From positions 1 to 7,084 of the forward strand of contig JALRDI010000203.1 of the NCBI GenBank assembly GCA_023257035.1: a stretch of DNA of 7,084 nt, given 5' to 3'. How positions within the stretch are numbered: the stretch's first letter is position 1; each line of letters starts with the position of its first letter. The position numbers were made by a program, and so were the translations under genes. The stretch is from Ilumatobacteraceae bacterium (lineage in GTDB: Bacteria; Actinomycetota; Acidimicrobiia; Acidimicrobiales; Ilumatobacteraceae). The notes under the pieces are model-generated. The model made no database searches and was not told the DNA's origin. It saw only the letters and a program-made list of their open reading frames with translations. Below, in pieces: positions 1 to 5,696 of the stretch.

Positions 1-517
1 AGTAGATCGGGATGTCGTTTCTCAACGGGTGAACGGTCGATTTGAGGGGCTTGCCAAATCCGCTTGCGTATTCGCCGTCGTAGGGCAGGCGATACTGATT
101 CCCGCTATGCGTGACCGGCCGATCTCTTTGAAGGATTGATCGAATAATGGAGATGTACTCGCGCGTGCGCTCAAGTGGTCGTCTGTATGGCTCGCCGTAC
201 CACCCTTCGACGACCTGGGGGCCTGAAACGCCGAGACCAAGAATAAATCGGCCATTCGAAAGGTGGTCGAGCGTCATTGCCGCCATAGCGGTTGCGGATG
301 GGGTTCTGGCCGACATCTGGATGATGCCCGTTCCGAGCTTGATCGATGAAGTTGACGCACCCCACCATGCAAGGGGAGTGAGTGCATCAGAGCCATACGC
401 CTCAGCGGACCACACCGATTCGAATCCCAAACGCTCAGCTTCGATGATGCTGTCGAGCGCCCCTTTTGGAGGACCTGCCGACCAATATCCAACCCCGTAT
501 GCAAGTTTGAGTGCCAT
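1..517 (-). CDS. LLM-class F420-dependent oxidoreductase, Rv3520c type (3' end cut by left edge)
   Basis: The minus strand gives 172 residues from an ATG at 517-515 to the window edge without a stop; the C-terminal half lies outside. The protein starts MALKLAYGVGYW and carries luciferase-like monooxygenase landmarks: GFESVWSAEAYGSDA near 31-45, TPLAWWGA near 47-54, QMSARTPSATAMAA near 67-80, and the conserved LDHLSNGRFILGLGVSGPQV near 83-102. This pattern matches, from memory, the actinobacterial F420-dependent oxidoreductases of the Rv3520c family, usually about 345 residues. Such TIM-barrel enzymes pass hydride from reduced coenzyme F420 to an organic substrate in the cytoplasm; the substrate here cannot be told. 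The fragment ends NDIPIY, where the family continues into a loop near the cofactor site. It lies 57 bases downstream of ald on the same strand and may be co-transcribed. No good ribosome binding site is seen; GGAGG lies 20 bases before the ATG, too far away. Confidence 0.9.
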   Translation of the reverse strand, partial: MALKLAYGVGYWSAGPPKGALDSIIEAERLGFESVWSAEAYGSDALTPLAWWGASTSSIKLGTGIIQMSARTPSATAMAAMTLDHLSNGRFILGLGVSGPQVVEGWYGEPYRRPLERTREYISIIRSILQRDRPVTHSGNQYRLPYDGEYASGFGKPLKSTVHPLRNDIPIY

Positions 518-531
518 CTTCTCACTGTAGG

Positions 532-558
532 ACAGAACCTCCGCAAGTGCGGTTCTGT
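532..558. other. Inverted repeat between ald and the LLM oxidoreductase gene
   Basis: ACAGAACC (532-539) and GGTTCTGT (551-558) are perfect 8-base inverted arms around an 11-base loop; an alternative fold pairs CCGC with GCGG inside. It sits in the 57-base gap after the ald stop. No T-run follows on either strand, so it is not a classical intrinsic terminator. It could be an mRNA processing or attenuation stem, or a protein site. The role is unknown. Confidence 0.45.
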
Positions 559-574
559 GATTCGAGGTGTGTGG

Positions 575-1693
575 CTACGGCATCGATTGCGCCACGGTTT
601 GATTCACGATCTTCCCGCCTTCGATATTGAGTCCCTCGGCCATATGTTGATCAAAGTCGACCACCGAACGTCCATGCATCGCCAATTTCGCGATTCGAGG
701 AAGCGTTGCGTTGGTGAGTGCCAAAGTTGATGTTTGAGGAACTGCGCCTGGCATATTTCCAACGGCGTAATGGATAACGCCGTGCACATTTCTCGTCGGA
801 TTTGCATGACTCGTCTCTTCAGACGTCTCAATGCATCCACCTTGATCAATCGCGACATCAACGACGACCGATCCCGGCCGCATCGTCGCAATCATCTGCT
901 CGGTCACCACTACTGGAGCCTTATCACCGGCCACCAGTACAGCTCCGATCACGAGATCTGCAGAAGCTACCGATCGCGCGATGGTCGAACGGTTTGAGGC
1001 TAAGTGAATGAGTCGCCCGAAGGAGTGTTCATCGATCCAACGCAAACGGTCGAGCGAGGCGTCGATCACAGTTACGTGAGCACCTAGGCCAAGAGCCATT
1101 GTTGCCGCTGCCCAACCGACATTTCCTCCGCCAATTACCACGACAGATGCTGGAGCCACACCCGGGGCACCACCGAGAAGAACGCCAGCTCCTCCAAGAT
1201 GGGCCGAGAGGTGGTGGGCACCCATCTGGGTTGCGAGCTTCCCAGCAATTTCAGACATCGGTGCGAGGAGTGGTAGCCCACCGTTGGCGTCTGTGACCGT
1301 CTCATATGCAAACGCTGTGGTGCCAGCTTTTACCAGCGCGTCCGCAACCTTCGGGTACGCCGCGAGATGAAGATAGGTGAAGAGGGTGAGGTCGGGGCGA
1401 AGAAATGAAAATTCAGACTCCTGCGGTTCCTTCACCTTGACAACCAGGTCGGCCGCCCAAGCCTCGTTGGGTGTATTCACAATCGTTGCACCGACCCCAA
1501 CATATTGGTCATCCGAAAACCCTGAACCAACACCGGCATCGTGCTCAACCAAAACATTGCATCCAATCGCGATGAGTTCGGAGGCGCCGTCTGGGGTAAG
1601 AGCGACACGACGCTCGTCACCCTTAATTTCTTTTGGTACTCCAATGTTTCTGATGGCGGGTGACGTCATGTTGGTCATAGGCGAAGTCTGCAT
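575..1693 (-). CDS. ald: Alanine dehydrogenase (NAD-dependent)
   Basis: This 372-residue cytoplasmic enzyme interconverts L-alanine and pyruvate plus ammonia with NAD(H). The N-terminal part holds IGVPKEIKGDERRVALTP (17-34) with substrate arginine R29, KVKEP with K88, and FTYLHLAA with catalytic H109; these correspond to R15, K75 and H96 of the Mycobacterium tuberculosis enzyme. The Rossmann segment has GGGNVG (188-193) and D211 at the end of the next strand, suiting NAD. VDVAIDQGGC gives the catalytic aspartate D283. NMPGAVPQTSTLALTNATLP (313-332) is the usual C-terminal signature. Length is normal. The first Met gives a tail of about 13 extra residues before IGVPKE; Met6 (1678) and Met9 (1669) are plausible starts nearer the family norm, and no Shine-Dalgarno decides between them. 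It diverges from an Lrp/AsnC gene, as mycobacterial ald does from aldR, so alanine-responsive control is likely. The oxidoreductase gene follows downstream. Confidence 0.96.
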   Translation of the reverse strand: MQTSPMTNMTSPAIRNIGVPKEIKGDERRVALTPDGASELIAIGCNVLVEHDAGVGSGFSDDQYVGVGATIVNTPNEAWAADLVVKVKEPQESEFSFLRPDLTLFTYLHLAAYPKVADALVKAGTTAFAYETVTDANGGLPLLAPMSEIAGKLATQMGAHHLSAHLGGAGVLLGGAPGVAPASVVVIGGGNVGWAAATMALGLGAHVTVIDASLDRLRWIDEHSFGRLIHLASNRSTIARSVASADLVIGAVLVAGDKAPVVVTEQMIATMRPGSVVVDVAIDQGGCIETSEETSHANPTRNVHGVIHYAVGNMPGAVPQTSTLALTNATLPRIAKLAMHGRSVVDFDQHMAEGLNIEGGKIVNQTVAQSMP

Positions 1694-1737
1694 GAATGCG
1701 CGACCGATTTCCGGGCGTTTTTGCCTATCGCAGCGAT

Positions 1738-1743
1738 TAATCT
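1738..1743 (+). promoter_or_regulatory. -10 box for the Lrp/AsnC gene (leaderless start)
   Basis: TAATCT fits the actinobacterial TAnnnT -10 pattern and ends 8 bases before the ATG at 1752, so transcription would begin at or next to the start codon. No Shine-Dalgarno is present, which agrees with a leaderless mRNA. The box overlaps the perfect palindrome GATTAATC (1735-1742). No convincing -35 was found. Confidence 0.45.
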
Positions 1744-1759
1744 CACTCGTTATGAGTGA
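1743..1759. promoter_or_regulatory. Candidate Lrp/AsnC operator (inverted repeat over the start codon)
   Basis: TCACTC-GTTAT-GAGTGA is a perfect 6+6 inverted repeat with a 5-base spacer. It starts at the last base of the -10 box and covers the ATG of the regulator. Lrp/AsnC proteins usually bind partly palindromic sites of about 15 bp near their own promoters, so this is a reasonable autoregulatory site in the ald-regulator intergenic region. Binding is inferred, not shown. Confidence 0.4.
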
Positions 1760-2198
1760 AGTTGATCAATTTGACGCTCGAATCCTTGGCGTATTGGAAA
1801 AGAAGGGACGAATCTCGTGGGCTGAGCTGTCAGGCGAGGTTCACCTCTCACCGACAGCGGTCGCTGATCGTGTTCGACGAATGGAACGAGAAGGCACAAT
1901 CCGTGGATACCGGGCCGAAATAGATCCGGCTGCCTATGGAAGAACGACGAGAGCCGTCATCGAAGTCGGCCTGATTGCGGGTGCACATGCCGAGGAATTC
2001 GAAATGCGTCTTCGGACTCGTGATGAAATTGCGTTCGCTGCGTACGTCACTGGCTCTTCTGACTATTCGCTGCAATGTGAGTGCAAAGGTTCCGACGGAC
2101 TCGACGCGCTCGTTCGTTGGCTTCGTGCTGACCCCGCCGTGGCCCGCACTGAAACTCGATTCATTCTCAGGGTGGTACGCGACGGTGTGAATCGGTGA
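1752..2198 (+). CDS. Lrp/AsnC family transcriptional regulator, AldR-like
   Basis: The 148-residue product is of typical length for the family. Residues 7-55 form the AsnC-type winged helix-turn-helix: FDARILGVLEKKGRIS, then AELSGEVHLSPTAVADRVRR as the DNA-reading helices, then MEREGTIRGYRAEID. Residues about 66-145 form the RAM ligand-sensing domain, with GSSDY at 101-105 where the family has its G-x-x-D effector-loop motif. The open frame continues upstream through ald, but the start is set at 1752 because MSEVDQFDARIL is where family members begin and a TAnnnT box lies just before it. The gene diverges from ald with 58 bases between, the same arrangement as aldR/ald in mycobacteria, where AldR controls ald in response to amino acids. 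Control of ald and of its own operon is therefore likely but inferred. The next gene begins 12 bases after its stop. Confidence 0.93.
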   Translation: MSEVDQFDARILGVLEKKGRISWAELSGEVHLSPTAVADRVRRMEREGTIRGYRAEIDPAAYGRTTRAVIEVGLIAGAHAEEFEMRLRTRDEIAFAAYVTGSSDYSLQCECKGSDGLDALVRWLRADPAVARTETRFILRVVRDGVNR

Positions 2199-2210
2199 TA
2201 AACCACGGGT

Positions 2211-3650
2211 ATGTCTGCAGATCATTCTCTTGTAAAAAACTTCATCAATGGTGAGTGGTGTGATGCTGTTGATGGAGGACGAAGCAACCTCATTGACCCG
2301 AGTACAGGTCAGGTGTATGCCGAAGCAGTCGTATCAACTTCGGCCGATATCGATCGAGCAATGGAGGCCGCAAGTGCGGCATTCTCAAGCTGGAAACGCA
2401 CAACCCCATCTGAACGTTCACTGGCATTGCTGAAATTCGCCGATGCGGTTGAAGCGGCAGGTGATGAGCTGATGGCTGCTGAATCAAAGAACTGTGGCAA
2501 GCCTTACGACTTACATCGCGGTGAAGAGGTGGGGCCAATGGTCGACCAACTGCGGTTCTTTGCCGGTGCGGCACGTCACCTCGAAGGCAAGGCGGCCGGA
2601 GAGTACATGGAGGATATGACTTCGATCATCCGTCGTGAACCAGTTGGTGTCTGCGCTCAGGTTGCGCCCTGGAACTACCCGATGATGATGGCGATGTGGA
2701 AACTCGCTCCAGCAATTGCTGCCGGCAACACGATTGTGTTGAAACCAAGTGACACGACGCCGGTGACGACAACCATGCTCGCGGAACTTGCCGCTGAGTA
2801 TCTTCCTCCCGGCGTGTTCAATGTTGTTTGTGGTGATCGTGATACGGGTCGAATGATGGTGAACCACTCCACCCCTGCGATGGTGTCGGTAACCGGGTCG
2901 GTACGCGCAGGAACCGAGGTGGCGCAAGCTGCATCGGCGGATCTGAAGCGAGTTCATCTAGAACTTGGTGGCAAAGCTCCCGTCATTGTCTTTGACGACG
3001 CCGACATCGCTGCAGCGGCTGAAGCGATCGCAGTTGCCGGATATTTCAACTCAGGACAGGACTGCACAGCCGCCACGCGCGTATTGGTGCACTCATCTAT
3101 CCGTCAAGACTTTGTTGACGCCTTATCGCAGCAAGCTCGCGACGCGAAAGTGGGTAGCCCATATGAAGAAGACGTGTTGTGCGGGCCTGTGAACAACAGC
3201 AACCAGTTGGCTCATGTCCTGGGCTTCCTCGATCGAGTGCCAACTCACGCGTCAATTACTGCAGGTGGTGGGCAGGTCGGCTCGGAGGGATTCTTTGTGG
3301 CTCCGACAGTTGTTTCAGGACTTCGTCAAGATGATGAAATGAGCCAGCGTGAAATCTTTGGACCGGTGATCACTGTTCAAGAATTCACTGACGAGAGCGA
3401 GGCTCTCGGCTATGCCAATGGTGTTGAGTATGGGCTCGCATCGAGCGTGTGGACATCGGATGTTGCTCGAGCAATGCGGTGTTCTCGGGATCTTGATTTT
3501 GGTTGTGTCTGGGTGAACACACACATTCCAATTGTGGCTGAGATGCCGCATGGGGGGTACAAGAAGTCTGGATATGGAAAAGACCTGTCGGCATATGCGT
3601 TGGAGGACTACACGCGCATTAAGCATGTGATGATTAACATCGCTGAGTAA
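2211..3650 (+). CDS. Gamma-aminobutyraldehyde (1-pyrroline) dehydrogenase, PatD/Prr type
   Basis: This 479-residue NAD-dependent aldehyde dehydrogenase is of normal length. The visible machinery is complete: PWNYP with N155, LKPS with K178, TGS at 228-230, LELGGK with general base E251, GQDCTA with nucleophile C285, and EIFGP with E381 and F383. It resembles E. coli PatD closely at several places recalled from memory: ESKNCGKP (91-98), RFFAGAARHLEG (115-126), GKAPVIVFDDADI (254-266), SSVWTSDVARA (411-421), MPHGGYKKSGYGKD (445-458) and a terminal LEDYTRIKHVM. That enzyme oxidises 4-aminobutanal to GABA in putrescine breakdown. Betaine aldehyde or another omega-aminoaldehyde is an alternative substrate, since these families share many motifs. 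It starts 12 bases after the Lrp/AsnC gene and is probably in its operon. No amine transaminase or oxidase is present in the window to supply the aldehyde. Confidence 0.9.
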   Translation: MSADHSLVKNFINGEWCDAVDGGRSNLIDPSTGQVYAEAVVSTSADIDRAMEAASAAFSSWKRTTPSERSLALLKFADAVEAAGDELMAAESKNCGKPYDLHRGEEVGPMVDQLRFFAGAARHLEGKAAGEYMEDMTSIIRREPVGVCAQVAPWNYPMMMAMWKLAPAIAAGNTIVLKPSDTTPVTTTMLAELAAEYLPPGVFNVVCGDRDTGRMMVNHSTPAMVSVTGSVRAGTEVAQAASADLKRVHLELGGKAPVIVFDDADIAAAAEAIAVAGYFNSGQDCTAATRVLVHSSIRQDFVDALSQQARDAKVGSPYEEDVLCGPVNNSNQLAHVLGFLDRVPTHASITAGGGQVGSEGFFVAPTVVSGLRQDDEMSQREIFGPVITVQEFTDESEALGYANGVEYGLASSVWTSDVARAMRCSRDLDFGCVWVNTHIPIVAEMPHGGYKKSGYGKDLSAYALEDYTRIKHVMINIAE

Positions 3651-3665
3651 CGGCTCTATTTTTAG

Positions 3666-4217
3666 ATGAGTAAGCAGCGAGACCCGTACGAGGTATTGGG
3701 ACTGCCGCGGAGTGCATCTTCGGCAGAAATCCGAGAGGCGTATCGCCGGCTCGCAAGAGAATCTCACCCAGATCTCAGTCGGGATCGTTATTCGGACAAG
3801 ATGGCCGAGATTAATGATGCCTATCGGCAATTATCGGTCGGTGCGAAGGCAAGCGATGGTCTCCGTTCAGCTACACGCAACGTCAATGTCGCGAACACTG
3901 AGAATTTTTCGGCTACGAGACCAAGTCGGCCAGTTGCCTTTCCTTGGCGGGGAATCGTCGCAGCATCTGTCGTCGGCGGTGGCGCGATCGTTGCGCTCTC
4001 GTTCTTCGCTGGTCCGGATGCCGATAGTCCACCCGATGGCATTATCCAATCGGGCTCCTGTGTCCAGATCAATGAGAGTCTGCTCGCCATCGAAGTTTCC
4101 TGCGAAGAACCCGACCATTCAGTCGTAAGCCAACTGGTGCCACTAGACGCTCGCTGTGCCGATGGCTCGAATGGTTATTTGGATCGTCTGGGTATGGGGC
4201 GTGTATGTCTCGACTAA
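3666..4217 (+). CDS. Membrane-anchored J-domain protein with exported four-cysteine tail
   Basis: The 183-residue protein has three parts. Residues 6-58 are a J domain (DPYEVLGLPRSASSAEIREA onward) with the diagnostic HPD at 34-36 that activates DnaK ATPase, ending in MAEINDAYRQL. Residues about 59-94 are a polar, probably flexible linker. One hydrophobic segment (96-116, GIVAASVVGGG onward) should cross the membrane with the J domain in the cytoplasm. The outer tail (117-183) has four cysteines at 132, 146, 164 and 181, enough for two disulfides, and ends GRVCLD; this resembles small exported actinobacterial domains of the LppU/septum-formation kind. It lacks the glycine-rich region and zinc fingers of true DnaJ, so it is not the housekeeping DnaJ. 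The gene starts 15 bases after the aldehyde dehydrogenase and overlaps the next gene by 13 bases. Its client and partner are unknown. Confidence 0.88.
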   Translation: MSKQRDPYEVLGLPRSASSAEIREAYRRLARESHPDLSRDRYSDKMAEINDAYRQLSVGAKASDGLRSATRNVNVANTENFSATRPSRPVAFPWRGIVAASVVGGGAIVALSFFAGPDADSPPDGIIQSGSCVQINESLLAIEVSCEEPDHSVVSQLVPLDARCADGSNGYLDRLGMGRVCLD

Positions 4218-4624
4218 CACGCCTGGGCAGTGCCGTTCTTGTCGTGGCTGTTGTCGTGGTATCCGCGCTAGTTGGCTCCGGGAATCGTGAGGTAACAATT
4301 CGTAATCTCGCCGTCGGCGATTGTTTCATGCTCGCCGGTGATGAAATTGAGAATGGCGCCCTCTCATTTGAGCTCATCGACTGTGATGATGCGCTTGATT
4401 CGGCCGCAAGTGGGTTAGGTACAGCAGCGTTCGTCTTAGAGGTTGGCCAACTTGCAGAGTCCGGCGCGGCGTATCCGATGGAGAAAGAATTGCTCGCACT
4501 GGTCGATGAACGTTGTGACCCATTTTTAGACGTTGCTCCGTCAGTGCTTCCGCTCCTACCAGATTCGGAGGCGTGGGAAGTCGCAGCTGGGCCTTACGCA
4601 TGCCTGTCCGTGTCTCTTGGTTGA
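4205..4624 (+). CDS. Septum-formation-family-like exported protein
   Basis: The 139-residue product starts with a short basic stretch (MSRLTRLGS) and a hydrophobic segment at about 8-24, which is either an uncleaved anchor or a signal peptide; there is no lipobox cysteine. The rest should lie outside the membrane. LAVGDCFML (35-43) matches the opening of actinobacterial septum-formation domains (VGDCF), followed by ELIDCDD (56-62), DERCDPF (101-107) and a terminal GPYACLSVSLG, giving four cysteines at 40, 60, 104 and 133. The ATG lies inside the upstream J-domain gene in another frame, a 13-base overlap that suggests translational coupling. No strong ribosome binding site is visible. The assignment rests on the VGDC-C-C-C layout and export signal; a general hypothetical exported protein is the alternative. 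A link to cell division is known only by family name, not shown here. Confidence 0.72.
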   Translation: MSRLTRLGSAVLVVAVVVVSALVGSGNREVTIRNLAVGDCFMLAGDEIENGALSFELIDCDDALDSAASGLGTAAFVLEVGQLAESGAAYPMEKELLALVDERCDPFLDVAPSVLPLLPDSEAWEVAAGPYACLSVSLG

Positions 4625-4647
4625 CGTCGGATCTCGTGCAGAGCCGC

Positions 4648-4656
4648 TGGTAGCCT
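4648..4656 (+). promoter_or_regulatory. Extended -10 promoter for tRNA-Val
   Basis: TGG-TAGCCT combines the extended TGn element with a TAnnnT hexamer and ends 12 bases before the mature tRNA 5' end, leaving room for a leader of about six bases. No -35 lies at the normal spacing; TTGACG at 4621 is 24 bases away, too far. Confidence 0.45.
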
Positions 4657-4668
4657 CGCCAGAGCTGA

Positions 4669-4741
4669 GGGCGATTAGCTCAGTTGGAAGAGCGCCACGT
4701 TCACACCGTGGAGGTCATGGGATCGAGGCCCGTATCGCCCA
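4669..4741 (+). tRNA. tRNA-Val (anticodon CAC)
   Basis: The cloverleaf is complete. The 7-bp acceptor pairs GGGCGAT (4669-4675) with ATCGCCC (4734-4740). The D arm is GCTC/GAGC (4678-4681 with 4690-4693). The anticodon stem is CCACG/CGTGG around loop TTCACAC (4700-4706), with anticodon CAC at 4702-4704 reading valine GUG codons. The T stem is ATGGG/CCCGT with one T-G pair. The discriminator is A4741; the genome then reads CCC, so the CCA end is not encoded and must be added. The T loop reads ATCGAGG, with A instead of the usual T at position 54. It lies 44 bases after the septum-formation-like gene and has its own promoter-like element. No terminator is obvious downstream. Confidence 0.96.
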
Positions 4742-4780
4742 CCCGCACAGGTTGTGTTCTCGTAAGCCGTTGATCTGTCG

Positions 4781-4786
4781 TACGCT
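4781..4786 (+). promoter_or_regulatory. -10 box for the DUF3499 gene (leaderless GTG start)
   Basis: TACGCT fits TAnnnT and ends 6 bases before the GTG at 4793, which places the transcript start on or beside the start codon. There is no Shine-Dalgarno. No -35 is found at normal spacing. This supports the GTG start and a promoter separate from the tRNA. Confidence 0.45.
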
Positions 4787-4792
4787 TGACTT

Positions 4793-5233
4793 GTGCCATC
4801 GTGCGATCGCCCAGGTTGTTCCGAACCCGTATTTCTTCACTACGGATTTGATCCCACGATGGCGGTTGTCTGGCTTGAGGTTCCCATTGGTGATGCTGCG
4901 TCCGGGCTCTGCCAAACGCACGCCGAGAGGCTGTCTCCTCCGAAGGGTTGGACTATCGATGACCGGAGAGATCCGACGTTGCGGCTCTTTCGGCCCGGCC
5001 CAAAGGACTCACGGAGAGTGTCCAAGACTCGTAAACCGAAACGAAAGGGCGCTACTGAAGAGCAGGATTCTTTATTTGGCGCCCAGACGTCGTTAACTGA
5101 GAGCGATGAGGCTTCGGTGGTGATACCCGATGATCGTCCTGCCAGTGATGAGCAAGCAACTGTCGATGATCATGTGGGACTCTCGCCGTTATTGTCCCGA
5201 GCTTTTCGTGGAACTCCCTTCGCTGGCGACTAG
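4793..5233 (+). CDS. DUF3499 family protein, putative zinc-binding
   Basis: The 146-residue protein begins MPSCDRPGCSEPVFLHYGFD and continues to GLCQTHAERLSPPKGW (38-53), the layout of actinobacterial DUF3499 proteins. C4, C9, C40 and H43 are spaced like a zinc-ribbon-type site (C-x4-C ... C-x2-H); metal binding is inferred. Family members usually end soon after the PxGW motif. Here a charged tail follows: RRVSKTRKPKRKG (74-86) is very basic, and 87-128 is acidic and polar, likely disordered, ending LSPLLSRAFRGTPFAGD. There is no signal peptide or membrane segment, so it should be cytoplasmic. The molecular role of DUF3499 is not known to me. The GTG start is chosen because it places the first cysteine as in the family and follows a TAnnnT box. 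The SRPBCC gene begins 9 bases after its stop and is probably co-transcribed. Confidence 0.85.
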   Translation: MPSCDRPGCSEPVFLHYGFDPTMAVVWLEVPIGDAASGLCQTHAERLSPPKGWTIDDRRDPTLRLFRPGPKDSRRVSKTRKPKRKGATEEQDSLFGAQTSLTESDEASVVIPDDRPASDEQATVDDHVGLSPLLSRAFRGTPFAGD

Positions 5234-5242
5234 AACACTGCC

Positions 5243-5677
5243 ATGGCTCTTACTGTCTCTCGCACGGCTGAAATTTCTGGTCCGCCCACTTCGGTTCATG
5301 CCGTCTTGCGTGACCTCGCTACCTACGAAACATGGATGCCGATCGTTTCGTCAGTTGATGTAGACATCGCTGATCATTGGTATGTGGAACTCCGCGTTGC
5401 GATTGGGCCATTTGCGCGATCAAAACGACTCCGAATGAAGCGGACCACCGATGCTGCCGACCAACTGGTCTTCAGTCGTAGTGAGTCAGACGGACGCTCT
5501 CATGCCACGTGGGAGTTACGGATCGAACTTGATGCATCAGACAACAGCACCACAGTGCACGCTTCGCTCCACTACGAAGGAAAAATGTGGACGCCTGGAC
5601 CTGTTGAAGACGCCCTTGAGAGTGGTCTCGACAAGGGAATCGTGCAACTCCAAGAATTCGTCTCACAATCTCTATAG
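5243..5677 (+). CDS. SRPBCC (polyketide cyclase/START-like) family protein
   Basis: The 144-residue protein fits the SRPBCC helix-grip fold. It begins with a beta strand and helix (VSRTAEISGPPTSVHAVLRD, 5-24), then the family's D-x-x-x-Y-x-x-W-x-P pattern seen as DLATYETWMPIVSSVDV (24-40). A central series of strands follows, and the protein ends in a long amphipathic helix (PVEDALESGLDKGIVQLQEF, 120-139) that lines the hydrophobic pocket. There is no signal peptide. Proteins of this fold bind lipid-like or aromatic ligands; the actinobacterial cyclase/dehydrase-like members seldom have a known substrate, and no catalytic residue can be assigned here. It lies 9 bases after the DUF3499 gene with no ribosome binding site and converges on the ABC ATPase gene 19 bases away. 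Confidence 0.85.
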   Translation: MALTVSRTAEISGPPTSVHAVLRDLATYETWMPIVSSVDVDIADHWYVELRVAIGPFARSKRLRMKRTTDAADQLVFSRSESDGRSHATWELRIELDASDNSTTVHASLHYEGKMWTPGPVEDALESGLDKGIVQLQEFVSQSL

Positions 5678-5696
5678 ACGATCGCTTCGTTGGGTG

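Noticed and set aside
147..530. 127-codon plus-strand open frame
   Set aside because: It is antisense to the oxidoreductase, whose product has clear family motifs across this stretch; the plus-strand product resembles nothing and has no export or domain signal.
1377..1751. Upstream extension of the Lrp/AsnC frame
   Set aside because: It runs antisense through ald, and the family N-terminus plus the -10 box place the start at 1752.
2368..2379. CCGCAAGTGCGG repeated from 541-552
   Set aside because: A single 12-base match is expected by chance in a window this size, and this copy lies in aldehyde dehydrogenase codons for alanine and serine.
2511..2957. 148-codon minus-strand open frame
   Set aside because: It is a histidine- and arginine-rich antisense translation of the aldehyde dehydrogenase catalytic core and has no recognisable content.
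3315..3830. 171-codon minus-strand open frame
   Set aside because: It is antisense to the end of the aldehyde dehydrogenase and the J domain, both strongly supported; its translation shows no family pattern.
4621..4626. TTGACG as a -35 box for tRNA-Val
   Set aside because: It is 24 bases from TAGCCT, too far for a normal promoter spacer, and it overlaps the stop of the preceding gene.
4533..5096. 187-codon plus-strand open frame
   Set aside because: It overlaps the septum-formation-like gene, all of the tRNA and most of DUF3499 in another frame, so it is a chance frame.
5678..5696. Possible bidirectional terminator between the convergent genes
   Set aside because: The 19-base gap has no stem followed by a T-run; nothing supports a terminator.
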